DNA of 64,000 bases from Trichoplusia ni (GCF_003590095.1 NC_039479.1:7998001-8062000); one strand, 5' to 3'. Positions 35,188-49,572 are shown, counted from the first letter of the stretch. Notes: a model not told the origin generated them from the sequence alone. Made by a program: numbers and translations.

Positions 35188-37929
35188 TTACATTTTTTAA
35201 TATATATGAGGTCAAATTCATCACTTAAAAAAAATGGCAATGGCATTACATTGGATGTATTGAATTGAAGTATCATATTAGGATAACGTGAAGGTACGTT
35301 TGCCTTATTATAAGAGAATTGTAATGGCCCTCCGAGGGACTCTTAAGGTGCTTCACTGTCTACCTCTTCCCGTATTTCCCGGGAAAACCCTTTTAAATAG
35401 GTTATATTGAATACCTGCCACAATATAATGAGATCATTACTTAGATCTTTAGTATATGACGTTGTTTCGCTAAGTAGCTATTTAAATCCTTATTTAATTT
35501 CAATTGTCTTTCAATTTTTACACTAATGCACAATCCGTAGCAAAATTCTTAGAGTTGTCTCCATTAAGGCTTAAATGCCTCTTCACCAACTCATTTGGGG
35601 AATGGATGTTTAATGGAACATAACATGATGGTCAAACGGCACGGACGCGGGTTTAAACCGGAAAGAGACCGTAAAAGCCTTCCTAATCTTGGCTAATATT
35701 CGACGAGTTCATCATTCAAGGCCGAAAGACTCGATTAAGGATTTAAGCACCACTGATCCCATACTTTTCTCAAGTATGTGTTAGAAAAGAGGAGATTTAT
35801 GTACAACTATACCATAATACTAGGGGGGTTTTCCAAATTGACTAATGTCACATACTTTCTTAACGTCCTTGTTACTGCATTTATAATTAAAAACGAGCAA
35901 ACTGTTCAGTAATTTCTCAGAAGCAGGTTATTGATAGCGAAGTAATTACAGATTGCAGGAACAGCTTTTTCTTTGTCTTTGAACCTACCTACCTATGTTG
36001 ATGCAGTATTATTATATTCAATGGAGGGTTGCAGTCCTGTCATAATCCATAATAATACCAGCGTAGCCTTCTATTAAAGGCAGTAAAACAATTGACCGCA
36101 TTATATGTATGTAGTTCAGAATATATATTTTTTTAATCTGTTCGATTCGAATTTTATAAAAAAGGGCGCTTATTTCTTTTTGAACAAACGAAAAGATTCT
36201 TTATTCAAATAGAGTGGATACTTGAAATGGCATTTCTAATTCATAAATATTGAAAAAATCCTTCCTGATATGACTACACAAAGTTGTGTAATAAACCGAA
36301 ACAACCGAATTTTTATTCAACGTATTAAAAGTACATTTTTTCCTGAGTATCAGTTACTTTTATAAATTCAATTTATTCAAGATAATTAATATCTCGATCA
36401 TATTTATCAGACTTTCTAAGTAGTAAGAAGCGGTGCAGGTAAAAGGCGACGCGTCGAGACAAACATATTTGTAACAGAACGCAAACACTGAAGTTAAATT
36501 ATTATACTTTGTTATTACTCTTTCCTTTTAATAAAAACACTTTGTCAAGACTCGGCATTTCTCATGGGTGCGTTTTTTTGCATTCGTGTCGCGGACGACG
36601 GAAAACTTCTTGTGAACTTGTAGACTACATTTTTATTTATCTTATTAGCATGAGTTTTAACTTTAGTTTGTTTTACATTTCATGTGCACGACCGCATATA
36701 CGAAACGCTTCGTTCCTAAAAAAAAATGTCTTGCTGACCCACGAAAAGAGAAATGAATTAAAAATATTGACAGAAGCTTAATAAAACAAGAATCGGAGAA
36801 TAAAGATCATAATTAATAATGATCAATTAAATAACAAAACTACTATGTTATGCCAACTTAAAAACATTAACTAAAAACCATTCACTTGACTGGTAAAGCC
36901 AGAGTAGTATTTGATTTAAAACTTATTTACTCAAGGTCCTTTCACAGAAATGAAATATAGCAGAATAAAATAAGTACATAGGTACAAAAATTGTTAGGTA
37001 AGTAAATACTAAAAATAAATGTTTTATTTTTAAGAAAAACTTAACAGACTTGTTTGCTTTTGTGTTCTTCAAAGTTATGAAAGTCAAAGAGAAGCTTTTA
37101 AACCGTGTAACCCACTCAACCAACTTGTGTATAAAAAAGCTTTGACATGATCAGAGGACCTTCCGTCTTTTAGTAATATTAATATGGTTGCGAAAAAGCT
37201 TTCTCTCTTTCACACCCGCAACAACTTCATGACCTGGTGGTAGACCCCAAGTCTTTGTGATATTTATAATCTGTGTATGTTTTCCTACCTACCTAACTGG
37301 GTATGGTAATTATGTTATCCTATTCTAAAATTGTTCAGTAGGTAGAATTTATACCTCGCAATTGTGATTCAACCCCCTATAGTAGTTTTGTCCACTAGAT
37401 TGGCTGCAAGCGAAGCCATTTTTTTTGTTAACAAACTGTACTCTCCTTACCTAAAGGAGTTTTTGGAGGTTATTATTTAATAAGGATTTTATGTACCAAC
37501 CCTCTTTACAGGACTCCTTCACATTTCACGCTTAGACATTACGCTCAAAAAGCACTTTTCTCAAACAAGTGTTAGGTGGTTAAGGTAGGGCTAAAAGATT
37601 CTGTTAAACCTAATAAAAGTAACTTGTTCGAGTAAAGCATAGTACCTATCTGTGCGCCATTTTTATTTAATTTATTTTTTCGTAAAGCATTTGCTAGCAT
37701 TTTGTCATACACCAGTCAAGTCAACCTACAAGTATTTTTTTGATTTTCTGCAAAACATGGTCTAATGTTGCACATAATCTATAGCAGTTTTCCTGATAAA
37801 TCATTTCAGACAGTGTACACAGAGCAAACATTAATCAGATACGTCTTACTAAAGTGCACTCAAGCGACTAATGCTGTTTGATTTGACTCATGATACATTT
37901 CGGATTAAACTATATCGAACGAACGTATT

Positions 37930-38254
37930 AAAAATCGGTCAAGTGAGAGCCGGATTTGCGGCACTGAAGGTTTCGTGCAAATAGGATAAAGAAAAACAAA
38001 TTATCAAAGGAAATTGGTTAGCCATTAAATTTAAGTATGGCTATAAACCGCTGCCTAACTACGAGTTTTATTTTTAGTATTTGTTGTTATAACAGCAACA
38101 GAACTAATCTCCTGTAAAAATGTCAGTTGCCTAGTTATCGGTTTTAAGGTTTAGCCTGACAGACAAACGGACAGACGGAAAGACGGATGTACAAACACTC
38201 GTGCTTTAGTAATATTGTTCCAGGTTTACCTTTCGCGTATAGAACCCTAAAAAC
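37930..38254 (+). repeat. Dispersed lepidopteran repeat ending GAACCCTAAAAA
   Basis: It begins AAAAATCGGTCAAGTGAGAGCC and contains GTATTTGTTGTTATAACAGC and a run of CAGAC/GGACAGACGGA units. It ends AGAACCCTAAAAA. I recognise this block order from a repeat very widespread in moth genomes. Non-autonomous; no ORF. Confidence 0.7.
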
Positions 38255-38274
38255 GTATTTAAAAATACTCGCTC

Positions 38275-38500
38275 TTGTGTTGTTTATCTGAGCTAATGTA
38301 AAAATGCGAGTTTAGATGGATGGACGGAGTTATGGATGGATGAATGAATGTTTGTTACTCGGTAACGCCAGAATAGTAGAAGGGGAATTTGGCACACATA
38401 CTTTATTGCCAAGGCTAGCACTTTGGCTTATTCCTATTCCGATAAGCATCAGGATCCTTAATTACGAGGGTAAAGCCGTGGGATTAAACTAGTGTTGTGG
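38275..38500. repeat. Degenerate interspersed element
   Basis: Contains GGATGGACGGAGTTATGGAT, TTTGTTACTCGGTAACG and GAATTTGGCACACAT. These resemble the ATGTTTGTTGCTCAATCACG and GAAATTTGGCATGCAT blocks of the element at 46053-46337. The terminal motif is lost. Confidence 0.45.
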
Positions 38501-39605
38501 GTGTATTTTAATGTTAACTTAGTTTTTACTTACGTATTTAACTTGGCTATCATTATTGGCAACTGATTGTACGTAGTTTTTATAGTAGTAACTGTAAGCT
38601 GCAAACGCTTAATTAAGATTATACCATTAGAAATGAACCGATTTGATTAAACTTGTGACATAGGTACTGTTAAGATTAAGTGGGCGTCTTTGTGCATGTG
38701 ACTTGAATGTTTCTGCTCGACAAAAGGATTAAGAAGTATTATGTGGGAGTCGTTTGAAAAAAATACGTTTCAATATTAGGGAATCTAATTTATTTCCCGG
38801 ATAAATATATCTAATCATTTTCTCTTTTTTAACATTTTATAGACTTTTTGTTAGGTGTTACTATTATATTGCATTCTATTATTCGCTTGCAACTTGTTCA
38901 GTGTCAACTTAAAAGTAATTTAAAACTCATCCTTTGTATTCCGTAAAAAATCGATCAAACGGAACACGCACCAACATAATAAAAAGTTCAATATGCGGGA
39001 CCAGTGGACGACACTGGGATAACAAAAAACGCCGAAAACTTATTTCTACGCCATCACTCACATAAATCTAATAAATTATTTAAGTTCGTTAAAAGTCACG
39101 ACATTCGACTTTGAATAATAATAATATTCTCTTTGAGCAAAGAAGTTAGAACATGTGTAATTTATAATTGACGCCAATTAAAACTCGATCCAAAGAAGTT
39201 GTTTGATCATATTTTCATAAGTTCACTAACTTAATTACTCTGGAATTTAAAAAGAATTTCAGCGTTGTTAAAAGATTATTAAAATAAGTCAGATATTATC
39301 ATGCACAAGTGAACAATAGAGTAGAATTCTTTACGTATTGTATCTATTCATGAAGCTTTTCTGGATGATTCAGCATTGTGTAAGAATTAGAGCAAACTGA
39401 CTTGGAGTTATTGTTAAAATGTTCGACTATTATCTGTTTCTAAACGAGACTTGATTAAAAAAAATATGATGCCTGCAATACTTACAAAATTAATCTTTTG
39501 TATGCTATTATTGCTTCTGTTAATGTCTGCAGCCTATTAAAAGGGGCCCTTTTTCTAAATCTTCACAATTTTTACATGTGTCTCAATCTCAAAATTTAAA
39601 CATGT

Positions 39606-39760
39606 GCTCGAGTGGTTAGTAGTTCTGACTAACATACCGGTCGTGAGTTGCCCAGAATTCATTCGGACCCAACCGGAGTACTTAATCATGAGCTGACGCG
39701 GCAGCTGCCGATTGATTAAGGACTCCGGTTGGGTCCTACACTATTTGGGCAATCCCGATA
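39606..39760 (+). mobile_element. tRNA-like head joined to a palindromic MITE-like core
   Basis: CTCGAGTGGTTAGTAGTTCTGAC resembles a tRNA/SINE box A; the box B that should follow is degenerate. Next comes a near-perfect 24-bp inverted repeat, 39665-39688 against 39713-39736 (GGACCCAACCGGAGT[A/C]CTTAATCA, one mismatch). An outer TTGCCCA/TGGGCAA pair flanks it. The core is shared with the element at 63736-63883. Confidence 0.65.
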
Positions 39761-42700
39761 CAAACGTGTCAGTAAACCCTTGAATCATTTAATATATCAA
39801 TAATTTTCACGATAGTTACTATAAAAATATATATCAAAGTGTTTCTAATAAAATAACAAGTTTTATGTACTTTTCATTTCCAAGATATTCACCGCAGCAG
39901 CAAATCTACGTTTCCATTAAAATTTGTTTTATTTATGGTTTCGCAAACAATTTACCGAATCACCCAGGATTGCGTAAGATGTTGTTTCAGGCAAATATTC
40001 AATTAAAATATACAACCCGTTTAATACAACATAAATAACATAAGCCTGCTCAGTAATAAGGTACTGAAGGTGTAGAAACATTAAAAAATAATTAAAGTAT
40101 AGAGGCTTCATTGTTTATAATTTAGTTTGCTGTTCTAAGTTTATATTAAACCTGTATTTATAGAAACTTGTAAGCCTCCTGAAGTTACAGGCTCGGACTC
40201 AAACGACCATTAAATGAATGGAGAAAGCGTAACGAGATCATTTATGTTTATGTGCAAAAAGTTTTCGAGACAGCGTGGGTCGTATTCCCCATTATTTAAG
40301 TATTTACTTTGAAGTGGAGGCCTTGTATAAACTTGTTATTCTAAGATATTTTAGTTCGTAGTATGGAGTAAAGTTTGGCTCCCAAACTGGTGTATGGTAT
40401 GATATTCCACATCATGTTTTGTCAAATTTCACTCGTATATATAGTTTAAACTACAAAATACTTAAAAAATCTTTAACCGATTTAATTTTATAATCTAGGG
40501 CATGCTTAGATTCGAAATTATAAGAAAAGAAGAGACAGAAAAGGCCGATTAAAAATAATAATGTTATCTATTAATAATAAGAAGAAGGTTCTATGAAGAA
40601 ATCGAGAAACCTCAGACATTTTTACTCTTAAATTAAATAGGTATTGTTTTTCACTATCAACACTTATTAAGATTAATAGAGTTTCAGTTGCCTTCACAGT
40701 TTTCGGGAAATTCAATAAATTACGAAGCTGTGATGTTTTACGTAGACATGATGAGATTATAAAAATAGTAGACATTCCTCTGTGGTGACTTTGGCGGTTC
40801 TTTGTTAAAATGATTTAATTAATTTAATGGAAATGATATTTATAAAAGTTTGTAGAGTAAATGTTTTACAGTATTATGTTTCGACATATTTTCTTTGACC
40901 TAAATAAGAATAATTGTGTACTTCTGTATCGTGACATCCAAAAAAAAAACACACATGTTTTTTGTAGTATCGTAGACATGCTCACATTTTATAAGTTCAA
41001 AAGTTTTCAAAGATGTTTTAAATGTTTTTTACTAGTTCGGGCTATTTTAGGCAGCTTCTGAAACATCTTTCAGCTTCGATACCAGACAAAATTAGGTACA
41101 TATAAATACTTTAGAACTGATTGATCAACTATTTAAAAAAAAAAACATTTTATCTCTCGACGTTATTCGTTTCATATCTGTTTTTCTTTTTGGTTTCTAT
41201 TTCAATCAAGATGTATCATAATGAGCTTCATAAATTATAGCTAAGTACTTTGCATTATTCTTGTTCAATGATAATAATCCTAATCGTGGGAATTAAGTTT
41301 AAATGGATGTGTCAGGTTTTGCATTTATCAAAGAAATTACTTTATTTTTTGCAGTTCTTACATAATGAAGTATGTAATATTATAAAAAAAGCCGCTTACG
41401 TAATTTTATACAGATGATTGAAATCATGATAAGAAAAAGGAAATGTCTATTGACTGATACCACTACTCTCAAAACACAGGTTCTCTAAATCTCTGATTTC
41501 TACTTAATTTATTTTACACGCTACTTAAAAGTATTACCAAATTTAAAAAAATACGGCTTAAAATATTTGTACCAAAAAACTTTATTATGCAGTCATAAAT
41601 CAAAATGTAAAAAGTATTCATAAAATCATGATTTTTCTCGAAGAATAATTCACATAGCTTAATCAGATTCTTAAATGTGCACCGAAAATCTCTTTTCGAG
41701 AAATTTGTTTGTAAGCTAATATCATTATAAAGTAAAAATGTTTTGAGAACGCTTTCAACCTCGCAACTTCATATTTCAGAGGGTCCTCGGGTAAACAGGA
41801 TTTTATATAGACATAGCCACATAGCTATACAGATTTTTACAGCAAAGAGAAAATATGTTAATGTTGTTTGTTCGCGACGATGTTAACAATTATCTCTCGT
41901 TGATTTTGTTACAGTAAAAAGTAGAACAAAGCGAATTGGGTGAGCTGAATAACTATGAACTGTATGAAAATGGTCACAGCAAGGTAGATGTTTGACAGAC
42001 TATGGATAGATTTTAGATCAGTAAACACTAAACATGTAAGTGTGAAACTTAAAGAAATTACAGCAACTTATACAGTTAGTGCACTTAATGTAAATAGTAC
42101 CTTAAACTTGTACAATTAAAGTGGCATTTGAAGATGTTTTAGACTAAGATTTTGATGCTTTTGAGAGAAGGGTTAAGCCCCTGGATACGAAAATATTCGA
42201 GATATTCCTGTTTGCTGTGTTAGTGTGAAACTTGTCGTTCTGTTCGTCTGCAGGTTGTGGCACGTGATTGGAATACATTAAAGGACTTCAGTCCGATAGG
42301 ATCATGTACTTATGTACTTTACTAGTCGTATCGAAGTTCTCATACGCGTGTCTATGACGGGAACTTTCTTAGTATATACAAATTGGATAAAGCCGATGCT
42401 TATGTGTAGTTTGATAGTAAAGGAAGAAATCATATGGCTACTTTTATTTCTTGAACAAAATTCCGTGTTTTTTTTTAAGTTATTTTTAGATTGGTTGTGA
42501 TACGATTTACGACTTTTTTTTAATAAAAATTATATTCTTTATTATATTTAAGTAAGCATATATACCTAGTAAGTTCTTTAATACAGAATAATTTTTGTGA
42601 ATAGTTAGCCATGATGGATATGAGCGCTGAGTCTGGAACGCAAATCTGTCAGTCGAGGCTTTCAAACGGAAAATAGAATGGAAATGGAACTAACTGCGGG

Positions 42701-44747
42701 CTTTCAGTAAAGATGGACGCACTCGTGCACCTGAGCCTACTTTTATATAGCTCATACATATGTATGTGTGCATTAGTGCAACAGCTGAATCAACGTTAGA
42801 ATGCTGAAATTGGTTGAAATGGTATTTAAACTAGAAATGTGTGTGTGGGTGTGTGCATGTGTCTGTGCATGCGTGTGTGTGGATAATCCGCTAAAACAGT
42901 CGGAATAATCGTTGTCCTAAAAATCTCTGTTATTCGATGTTATCTAAAATTTATTATTTAAATAAACATTCGCGTAAAAGGCCATGCAAACATGTAACGT
43001 ACCTTGAAACTTATTCGTATAACTATTTTAAACTAAACGAACGAATTGGCCACGATCGATTTAACTTGTTTACACTCGGACCTTGAAAGTGTCAAATGTA
43101 GGGCAGAATAGAGGTACTTTAATTGGCTTCCATAGTTCCTATGTAAGTTGAAATTCTTATGTAGCTACAGTCAGTAAAGTTCACATTATGTTGTTTTACC
43201 TTAATTATCAAACAGTTTAGTACATTTTGATAAAATATGATTTGGATGAAAATGGTAAACGACAACCCGGATTAGTGCAACACAGGGGAAAAAATGTGTC
43301 CTCGTAGGCTGAACAAGAAATCACACAGTAACAGATAAGCAACAGACTAAATCTCTTGTAGTATAGGCACTAGTGTATTTCGTGGCACCAATTTGTGCAA
43401 TTCTGGCGACAAGTCATGCATGCGGCTTAAGTGTCACAAAAAGCCCAACTTAAAACCACTAGTAGTAGTATTTGGCCTTTGTCCAAGGCTTTAATTAAAG
43501 TGCAGATGTTATATTTTATTGAGCGAAACTATATCAGGTAGAGAGAGAGAGAGGAACGAAGTACCTAGAGAGTTGTTAAAAAGGTAAAGATAAATAACAG
43601 ATTTTTGTGTGCTGAAAACTGCAACCAAATTTTGTTTTCGATCTTTCGTAGTGGGAAATAGAAGTATGTTTTCTATACCTAAAGGCGAAATCCTTAGGTT
43701 CTAAATATGTATGTATCTTTAAGAGAAAAAGCTTAAATTCGATACACGCACACCCGTATCACTTAACAGAATTATATTCGGACCCAAACAGACGGATTTC
43801 TAATCATCCATAACATTTACAAAGGTTTTATAGGTCCGAGATTATTTATCTATGTTTATTCTTTCAATATTCTAAGGTTTACCCTGCGATTGTATTTCGA
43901 CCCTAAATACCCGACCGGACATCAGCTTTAGGAGATAAAAACGAATTTTGGGTAAAAATATTTTGCATTTAATACATTTCGGCCATGAACTACAAGATAA
44001 AGTTTGAGAGAGGTTTTTTGCAGCCAAGTCATAATAATGTGCTAAGCAATAATAACAATAAACACAAGTATTTGATTCTTTAGGGTTTTAAAGCGTCTGA
44101 TCAACCTTCAAAGGTCGAGAACAGTAATAAAAAAATAACATAACCTAAACAATTTTTTGTTACCGTTGGAACGAAAAGTTTTGATTACCTAAAATTATCT
44201 ACGTATCAATAAATCCATCTCTGAGAGAAACAATAAACATTTTTTTATAATCTTCTAAATAAACTCTTCAAACCGGATAGTTATAGATCTGTTCATTGAA
44301 TACAAAAGGTCATAAAAATGTACCCACGATAATTTACTTCAGAACAATGAACAGAATCACGCCTCAATTGTATCGTCATTTATATCATTCTAGTTGATTT
44401 CTACCCATCTCAAAGATATATAGTATTTGTACTCGCGTAATAATATAGGTATTAGGTATGAAAATATTATTATTTCATGCGTACCTCTACATTATGAATA
44501 CTAACCGTGAAACAACCTCAGCTAATTAGTCCCTATTTGTCTACACTCATGAGTTTTGCATGTGTTAATTAGGAATTTAATTTTCTATTGAATTTCCTTG
44601 GAAATACAAATTCCATTGGGGTTTGAGTGTAATAATAATTAGGTATAATTAAATCTTTTGAAAATATGTGTATTTAATGCAGGGTTTGTTGAAACCGTTA
44701 GGTAAAAGGCAGACTATATTCATGAAATTATATTTATTTACCTAGTA

Positions 44748-45137
44748 TATACACCGTGATTTTTTAGTCGTCTTACAAAAGCAGCCCAGTTCATCTATCC
44801 AATGACTAGAACACGTTCATGATAAAAAAATAAGTATTTATGAGATTTGAATAAATTTAAAATGCAATTTTTATTCAATATTATGATGCAATTCGTAGTT
44901 TTTTAGAAACACAGCTCTGTTGCGAGTGCGGTCCAAGCCTTGTAACAATGGTGAGGGGCGCGGGCTGCGGCGTTTTTATCATTTTTAAGAGTATATGTCA
45001 GATTTCTCTTGTTTAATTTTGCTTCGTACTTATTATCTTAGTTGATGATTAAAAAAAAAATCGCGCCTAGGGGTATTTTACGTCGGATACATGAACTGGG
45101 CTTCTTTTGTAAGACGACTAAAAAATCACCGTGTATA
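44748..45137. mobile_element. 390-bp MITE with 47-bp terminal inverted repeats
   Basis: The left end 44748-44794 and right end 45091-45137 are reverse complements over 47 bases with two mismatches (TATACACCGTGATTTTTTAG... at the left). The interior has no ORF with transposase features. A TATA-like target duplication is possible but ambiguous. A non-autonomous DNA transposon. Confidence 0.85.
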
Positions 45138-45232
45138 AAGTATAGCTGCAACCAAAATTCGATAAAATCAATCGTTATATGTACAGGTAATATTAAAAAC
45201 ATATTTTGAATACTACGTGTAGACCATGAGAA

Positions 45233-45420
45233 CAAGTATTTGTCGGTCTTGGACCTCAGTTAATGTTGGGCGATTGTGAGGGTAACCACACCACCACTTT
45301 CGGCTACACACGGTACAGGGAGGTGCAAAATTAGACCGCACATACTGAGTGCGGTAGCCTTGTTACCGTGTGCCACCACAGCCTGGCACTAAGCTACTTA
45401 CAAGAGAACCCAGTTTCATG
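45233..45420. other. GC-rich unexplained block next to the MITE
   Basis: A compact block much richer in GC than its flanks, with short self-complementary parts (ACACGGTA with TACCGTGT; ACCGCAC with GTGCGGT). No frame is convincing. Probably another repeat or a structured element. Confidence 0.35.
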
Positions 45421-46052
45421 TACCTAATTGAAATACCACGTCAATGGATGGACAGGACAACTTACCTAAGATACTTACTTTACTATATAACTATTTAAGT
45501 ATTAAGTCTTCATTGATGTAATGAAGACGTTTGACAGTTATACAAACGGATTCGTAAAAAGTATTTATTCAGGGCGTAACGTAACTTTTCTTAATTTCTT
45601 GGGAACTTCCAAGTTAATAAAAATAATCCAGGTCCCTTGGGTGACACTTAAGTGTTTCAGGCTCCAATTCTCTTTATATTTGTGTTAAAACATAAAAAGA
45701 GTATATTTATATTATTACTTTTTTGTTTTTAGATGCGGCGAGAGACAAAATTTTAAGGTATAAGTCAGTGAATTGTAATCGAATCGTACTATAGTAAAAA
45801 GTAAGAAATGGACTTCGATAGGACAGATAGTCGGATGATGGGTCTTAGGTCAGGAGGAAAAAATGGAGAAATAAGCATGACTAGTGAAGTGTTAGTCGAT
45901 TCGGTCCCAAAATAAGTCGAGGACTTAAAAAAAATCCGGCTTTAAACACGACTAGTATGGTATCGAAAAGAATTCTACGGAAAGAGAAAAGGCATCCGGT
46001 ATAATGCCAAAAGCAGAGTATAATGATGAACTTTCACCTATTAAGTCCTTCC

Positions 46053-46337
46053 TATAATATTATAAATGTGAAAGTGTGGATGTTTGGATGTTTGTTGCTC
46101 AATCACGTTAAAACGGCTGAACGGATTTGGATGAAATTTGGCATGCATATAGCCATTGACATGGAAAAGAACATAGGCTACCTTTTATCACGATTTTTGA
46201 AATAGTTCCCGAGGGAAAATTGAAAAGGCGTGTAAAAGCTATAAGATCACTAAGGGGATGTATTTTCATGGAAACGGGGACCATCGAACTCTGTAAACTG
46301 AAGTAAACGCAGACGGAGTCATGGGCAACAACTAGTA
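46053..46337 (+). mobile_element. Helitron-like element, family B
   Basis: Runs from TATTATAAATGTGAAAGTG through ACGGCTGAACGGATTTGG and ATGAAATTTGGCATGC to ATGGGCAACAACTAGTA. The 3' end is a diverged form of the CAACAGCTAGTA terminus. Confidence 0.7.
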
Positions 46338-47249
46338 GCTAATAAAAAGTAAGAATACTTGTAAGAAGAATGATAAGCCCAATATAATTCCTAATTTTAA
46401 TTTTGCCTTTGAATAAAAGAGAATACAATAATCTTCAAGTGAAGGTTACCAATTGTAAGAAATATTGTTTAAAGTAATATTTATATCAATCTGTCTGCCC
46501 ACTTTCATGTTTTCAAAAATATTTAAAATGAAGATTTACGAAATTGGATGGAACTTTCTAACGTAAGACTTAACGTACTTCGGAAAATTGTTTTTGACTG
46601 GCATTATCCATTTCAAAGGTAGAATTACTTCTATAGATTTTTATTACATTATATTTATAAGTACATTAATAATTGTAATATACATACATATTATATATCC
46701 AGTGGAGGGGACAGGATAGCCCTTGATTCTCTAAACTCATTAACGTTTTTTCCTAGTGGCAATATCTCTATGGAAATTTCCTTAAAACGCCCATCTATAC
46801 TTAACTAAACAATTTACAATACGTCAATATCGATACGCATATTAAATGTCGAAGGTGGATCCTATTTATTACGTATAAGATACTATTTAATACGATACTC
46901 ATGTTCTTCTCCAAGATATAAATACATATTTATTGTCTTTACTGTACTCACCTTGTAAATAAGCTTCATTTTAATTATTAATAAACTAATTAATTCCAAG
47001 GAATTTCACCAATGTAAATTAACAGTCTGGGTCAAATATACAAATTTAATATGCCATTTTAGAGCAGGTACGTTTGATTGATGTGATTAAAATTACATTA
47101 ATCATTTGTAGCATATTTGTCACTTGAATACTAAAACGACGTATAATTTTGAGTCTCCGTTAAGACCTAACTCTCTTTACGTATTCCACTTTATGGTGGA
47201 GCACTCTATGGATGTAGTTGTGTACAGCTAAAGAGAAAACTAAAACGCG

Positions 47250-47495
47250 TAAAATAATAGATTTAAAAAATCTAAATACCCACGAATTTTTGATTCAAAT
47301 TTTATCAAAATTGGTATTGCCCTTTTTAAAGTTGTAATTCTTCATCTTCAATCCTTCATCGGGTTTGAAGCTACCGTGAATACTGCTATCTTACGGGGAA
47401 GTGCCTCAAAATTGAGTTATAAAATTCAAACGGAACGACAAACAAGAGAAGTGAGTGTATAAAAACGTAGGAAAAACGCGGAAAAAGAAGATGCA
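47250..47495. repeat. Dispersed repeat, copy 2 (see 948-1185)
   Basis: Same block order as the copy in the MICAL-like intron: ATCTAAATACCCACG, CATCGGGTTTGAAGCTACC, GGGGAAGTGCCTCAAAATTG and AAGTGAGTGTATAAAAACG. Confidence 0.65.
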
Positions 47496-47699
47496 CTTTT
47501 TTCAATTTCGTTTTTAGATAAAATAAAATGCAAACTTTTGTCCACGTTTATCAACTTTCCATTTTGTTTTTTCTATAGAAAACATGGAACGTGTCAAAGC
47601 AATTAATTTGATCAAGCGCAGTCCAGTTTATTCCGAATCGAATCGAGTCAAATCCCTGTATGTTGTCTGAACCGTGGAAACTGTGAAAACCGAAATGAA

Positions 47700-47969
47700 A
47701 TCTATACTTAATAGATAAAGCTGAAGAGTTTGTTTGTTTGTTTGTTTGTTTGAACGCGCTAATCTCAGAAACTACTGGTCCGAATTGAAAAATTTGTTCT
47801 TTTTGTGTTGAATAGACCATTTATCGAGGAAGGCTTTAGGCTATAAACCATCACGCTGCGACTAATAGGTGCGAAGATACTTAGGAAAATGTGGAAAAAA
47901 ACATGGCCGGTATAAATCATAACTTATATATTCTACCCACGGGGACGAAGTCGCGGGCAACAGCTAGTA
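47700..47969 (+). mobile_element. Helitron-like element, family A copy 2
   Basis: Same as 30934-31180 but with (TTTG)6. It shares GTGTTGAATAGACCATT, ATCGAGGAAGGCTTTAGGC and the GGCAACAGCTAGTA end. Confidence 0.78.
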
Positions 47970-49285
47970 CCTAATACGAGTCACCGAGAATAGTAAACGT
48001 AATCATAAAACCAATGTTCACTATCTGCAGTAGTGATTTCTTATCGTTATTTATTTGCATTAGTTACTTATTTTATTATGAGGTATTTTAGGAAATAATT
48101 ACGTACACAACCCACTCTAATTTAAAAATACTCATTTATCCATTAAAATATTATAATCTGGGGTAACCAATTTTTTTTTCTGAAAAAAAAATCTTCAAAC
48201 GCATTCGAGTTTTTACAAACAGTTTTCACGGTATGTTATAAAAACTGTTAGCGCATAGCATAGAGTTTTTAATAAAGTTTTAAACAACGGGTAAGCATTT
48301 TTTCCTGAAATGCACCGAGTATGCTGTATGCCCTTTGTATGGGGCAAATATTTTTAACATTTAATTAAAATAATTAATTTATAGTTAACTATGCACTTTA
48401 AGAGCAGAGGGTCGTATAAATTAGTTCGGTATGCCGAGTTGATTTCCTGCAAAGGCCTCTAGCGTTCAGCACACTTTAATTAAACTTCATCACACATACT
48501 TTTCGAGTCAAGACCGATAGTCGGCTATTGATCACTGAACCTTTCCATCTATTTGATAAAAGGCGTTCTTTGTTGGTTAGAGCATTCACAAGATTAAAAG
48601 GTAAATAAATATCTAAACAAATATTTTTCGAAGTATTAAATGAACTTAATAAGTAAAACTTAGAACTTCTGTAGTGTACTGTTACCTTGTGGCTATGGAT
48701 TACTTGGACCGATAATTTCGTTAAAACGTTTTCTGTATTAAGTCCCGTTTCTAACTGAATCTTACGTGAATAAAATGTGATGTGCTAGGGATAGTGATGG
48801 GCATCCATTTGCGCTGCCCTCGACACACTAATTGCTAGGACTTTCTTCATAGACGTAAATCAATAATCTGAAAATGAAAGCATTGTAAACTAGTTATTAG
48901 TCTAAAGGTTCTTATGAAGCCCATAAGGTGCTTTAATAATCTCGAAAGAAAAACAATGGGTTCTCTTCATTTTCATGAAAACAATACTTCTACTAATACC
49001 TTCAGTGTTTTACCTGTAGGCAAGGTTGTTTCCAAGAAATGATGAATATTAAAATCTACAAAGAAAATGTTGCTTTAACAGCATTTAATTGTTCAGTTAC
49101 TGGAAAGTAATTGACGGAAACACAGAACTCTACTTTTTTCAGCAATTAAGTACTTTACTAAGTGAAAGTTTAACGTATATTATTTCATAATCTAAGTTAT
49201 TGAATATGAAAATACTTAGAACTTTATATTTGTAAGGCTGCATTTATCAAAGGATAAGAATGTGAATGTTTAATATTTATTTTAG

Positions 49286-49572
49286 ACTAGCTGTTGCATC
49301 CGACTTCGTCCGCGTGGTTAGAAGATATAAGTTAGGTATTTTTGAACGGAAGCCCTCGAAGATGATAATTTTATCCTGTTTTTGCCATATCTTCCATTGT
49401 ATCTTCGCTCCTATTAGTTGCAGCATGGTGTTATTGTTTGATTATACTCTAAAACCTTCCTCAATATCTTTTGAACACAAAAATAAGTTTTAATTTGAAC
49501 CAGTAGTTCCTGAGATTAGCGCGTTCAAACAAACAAACAAACTCTTCAGCTTTATATTTTTTATTAGTAGAT
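49286..49572 (-). mobile_element. Helitron-like element, family A copy 3 (inverted)
   Basis: Starts ACTAGCTGTTGCATCCGACTTCGTCCGCGTGG and runs, inverted, to the CTCTTCAGCTTTATA end. It has (TTTG)4 and is more diverged than copies 1 and 2. Confidence 0.75.

Noticed and set aside
42836..42882. TG-rich run as a regulatory Z-DNA element
   Set aside because: A degenerate simple repeat; nothing near it suggests function.
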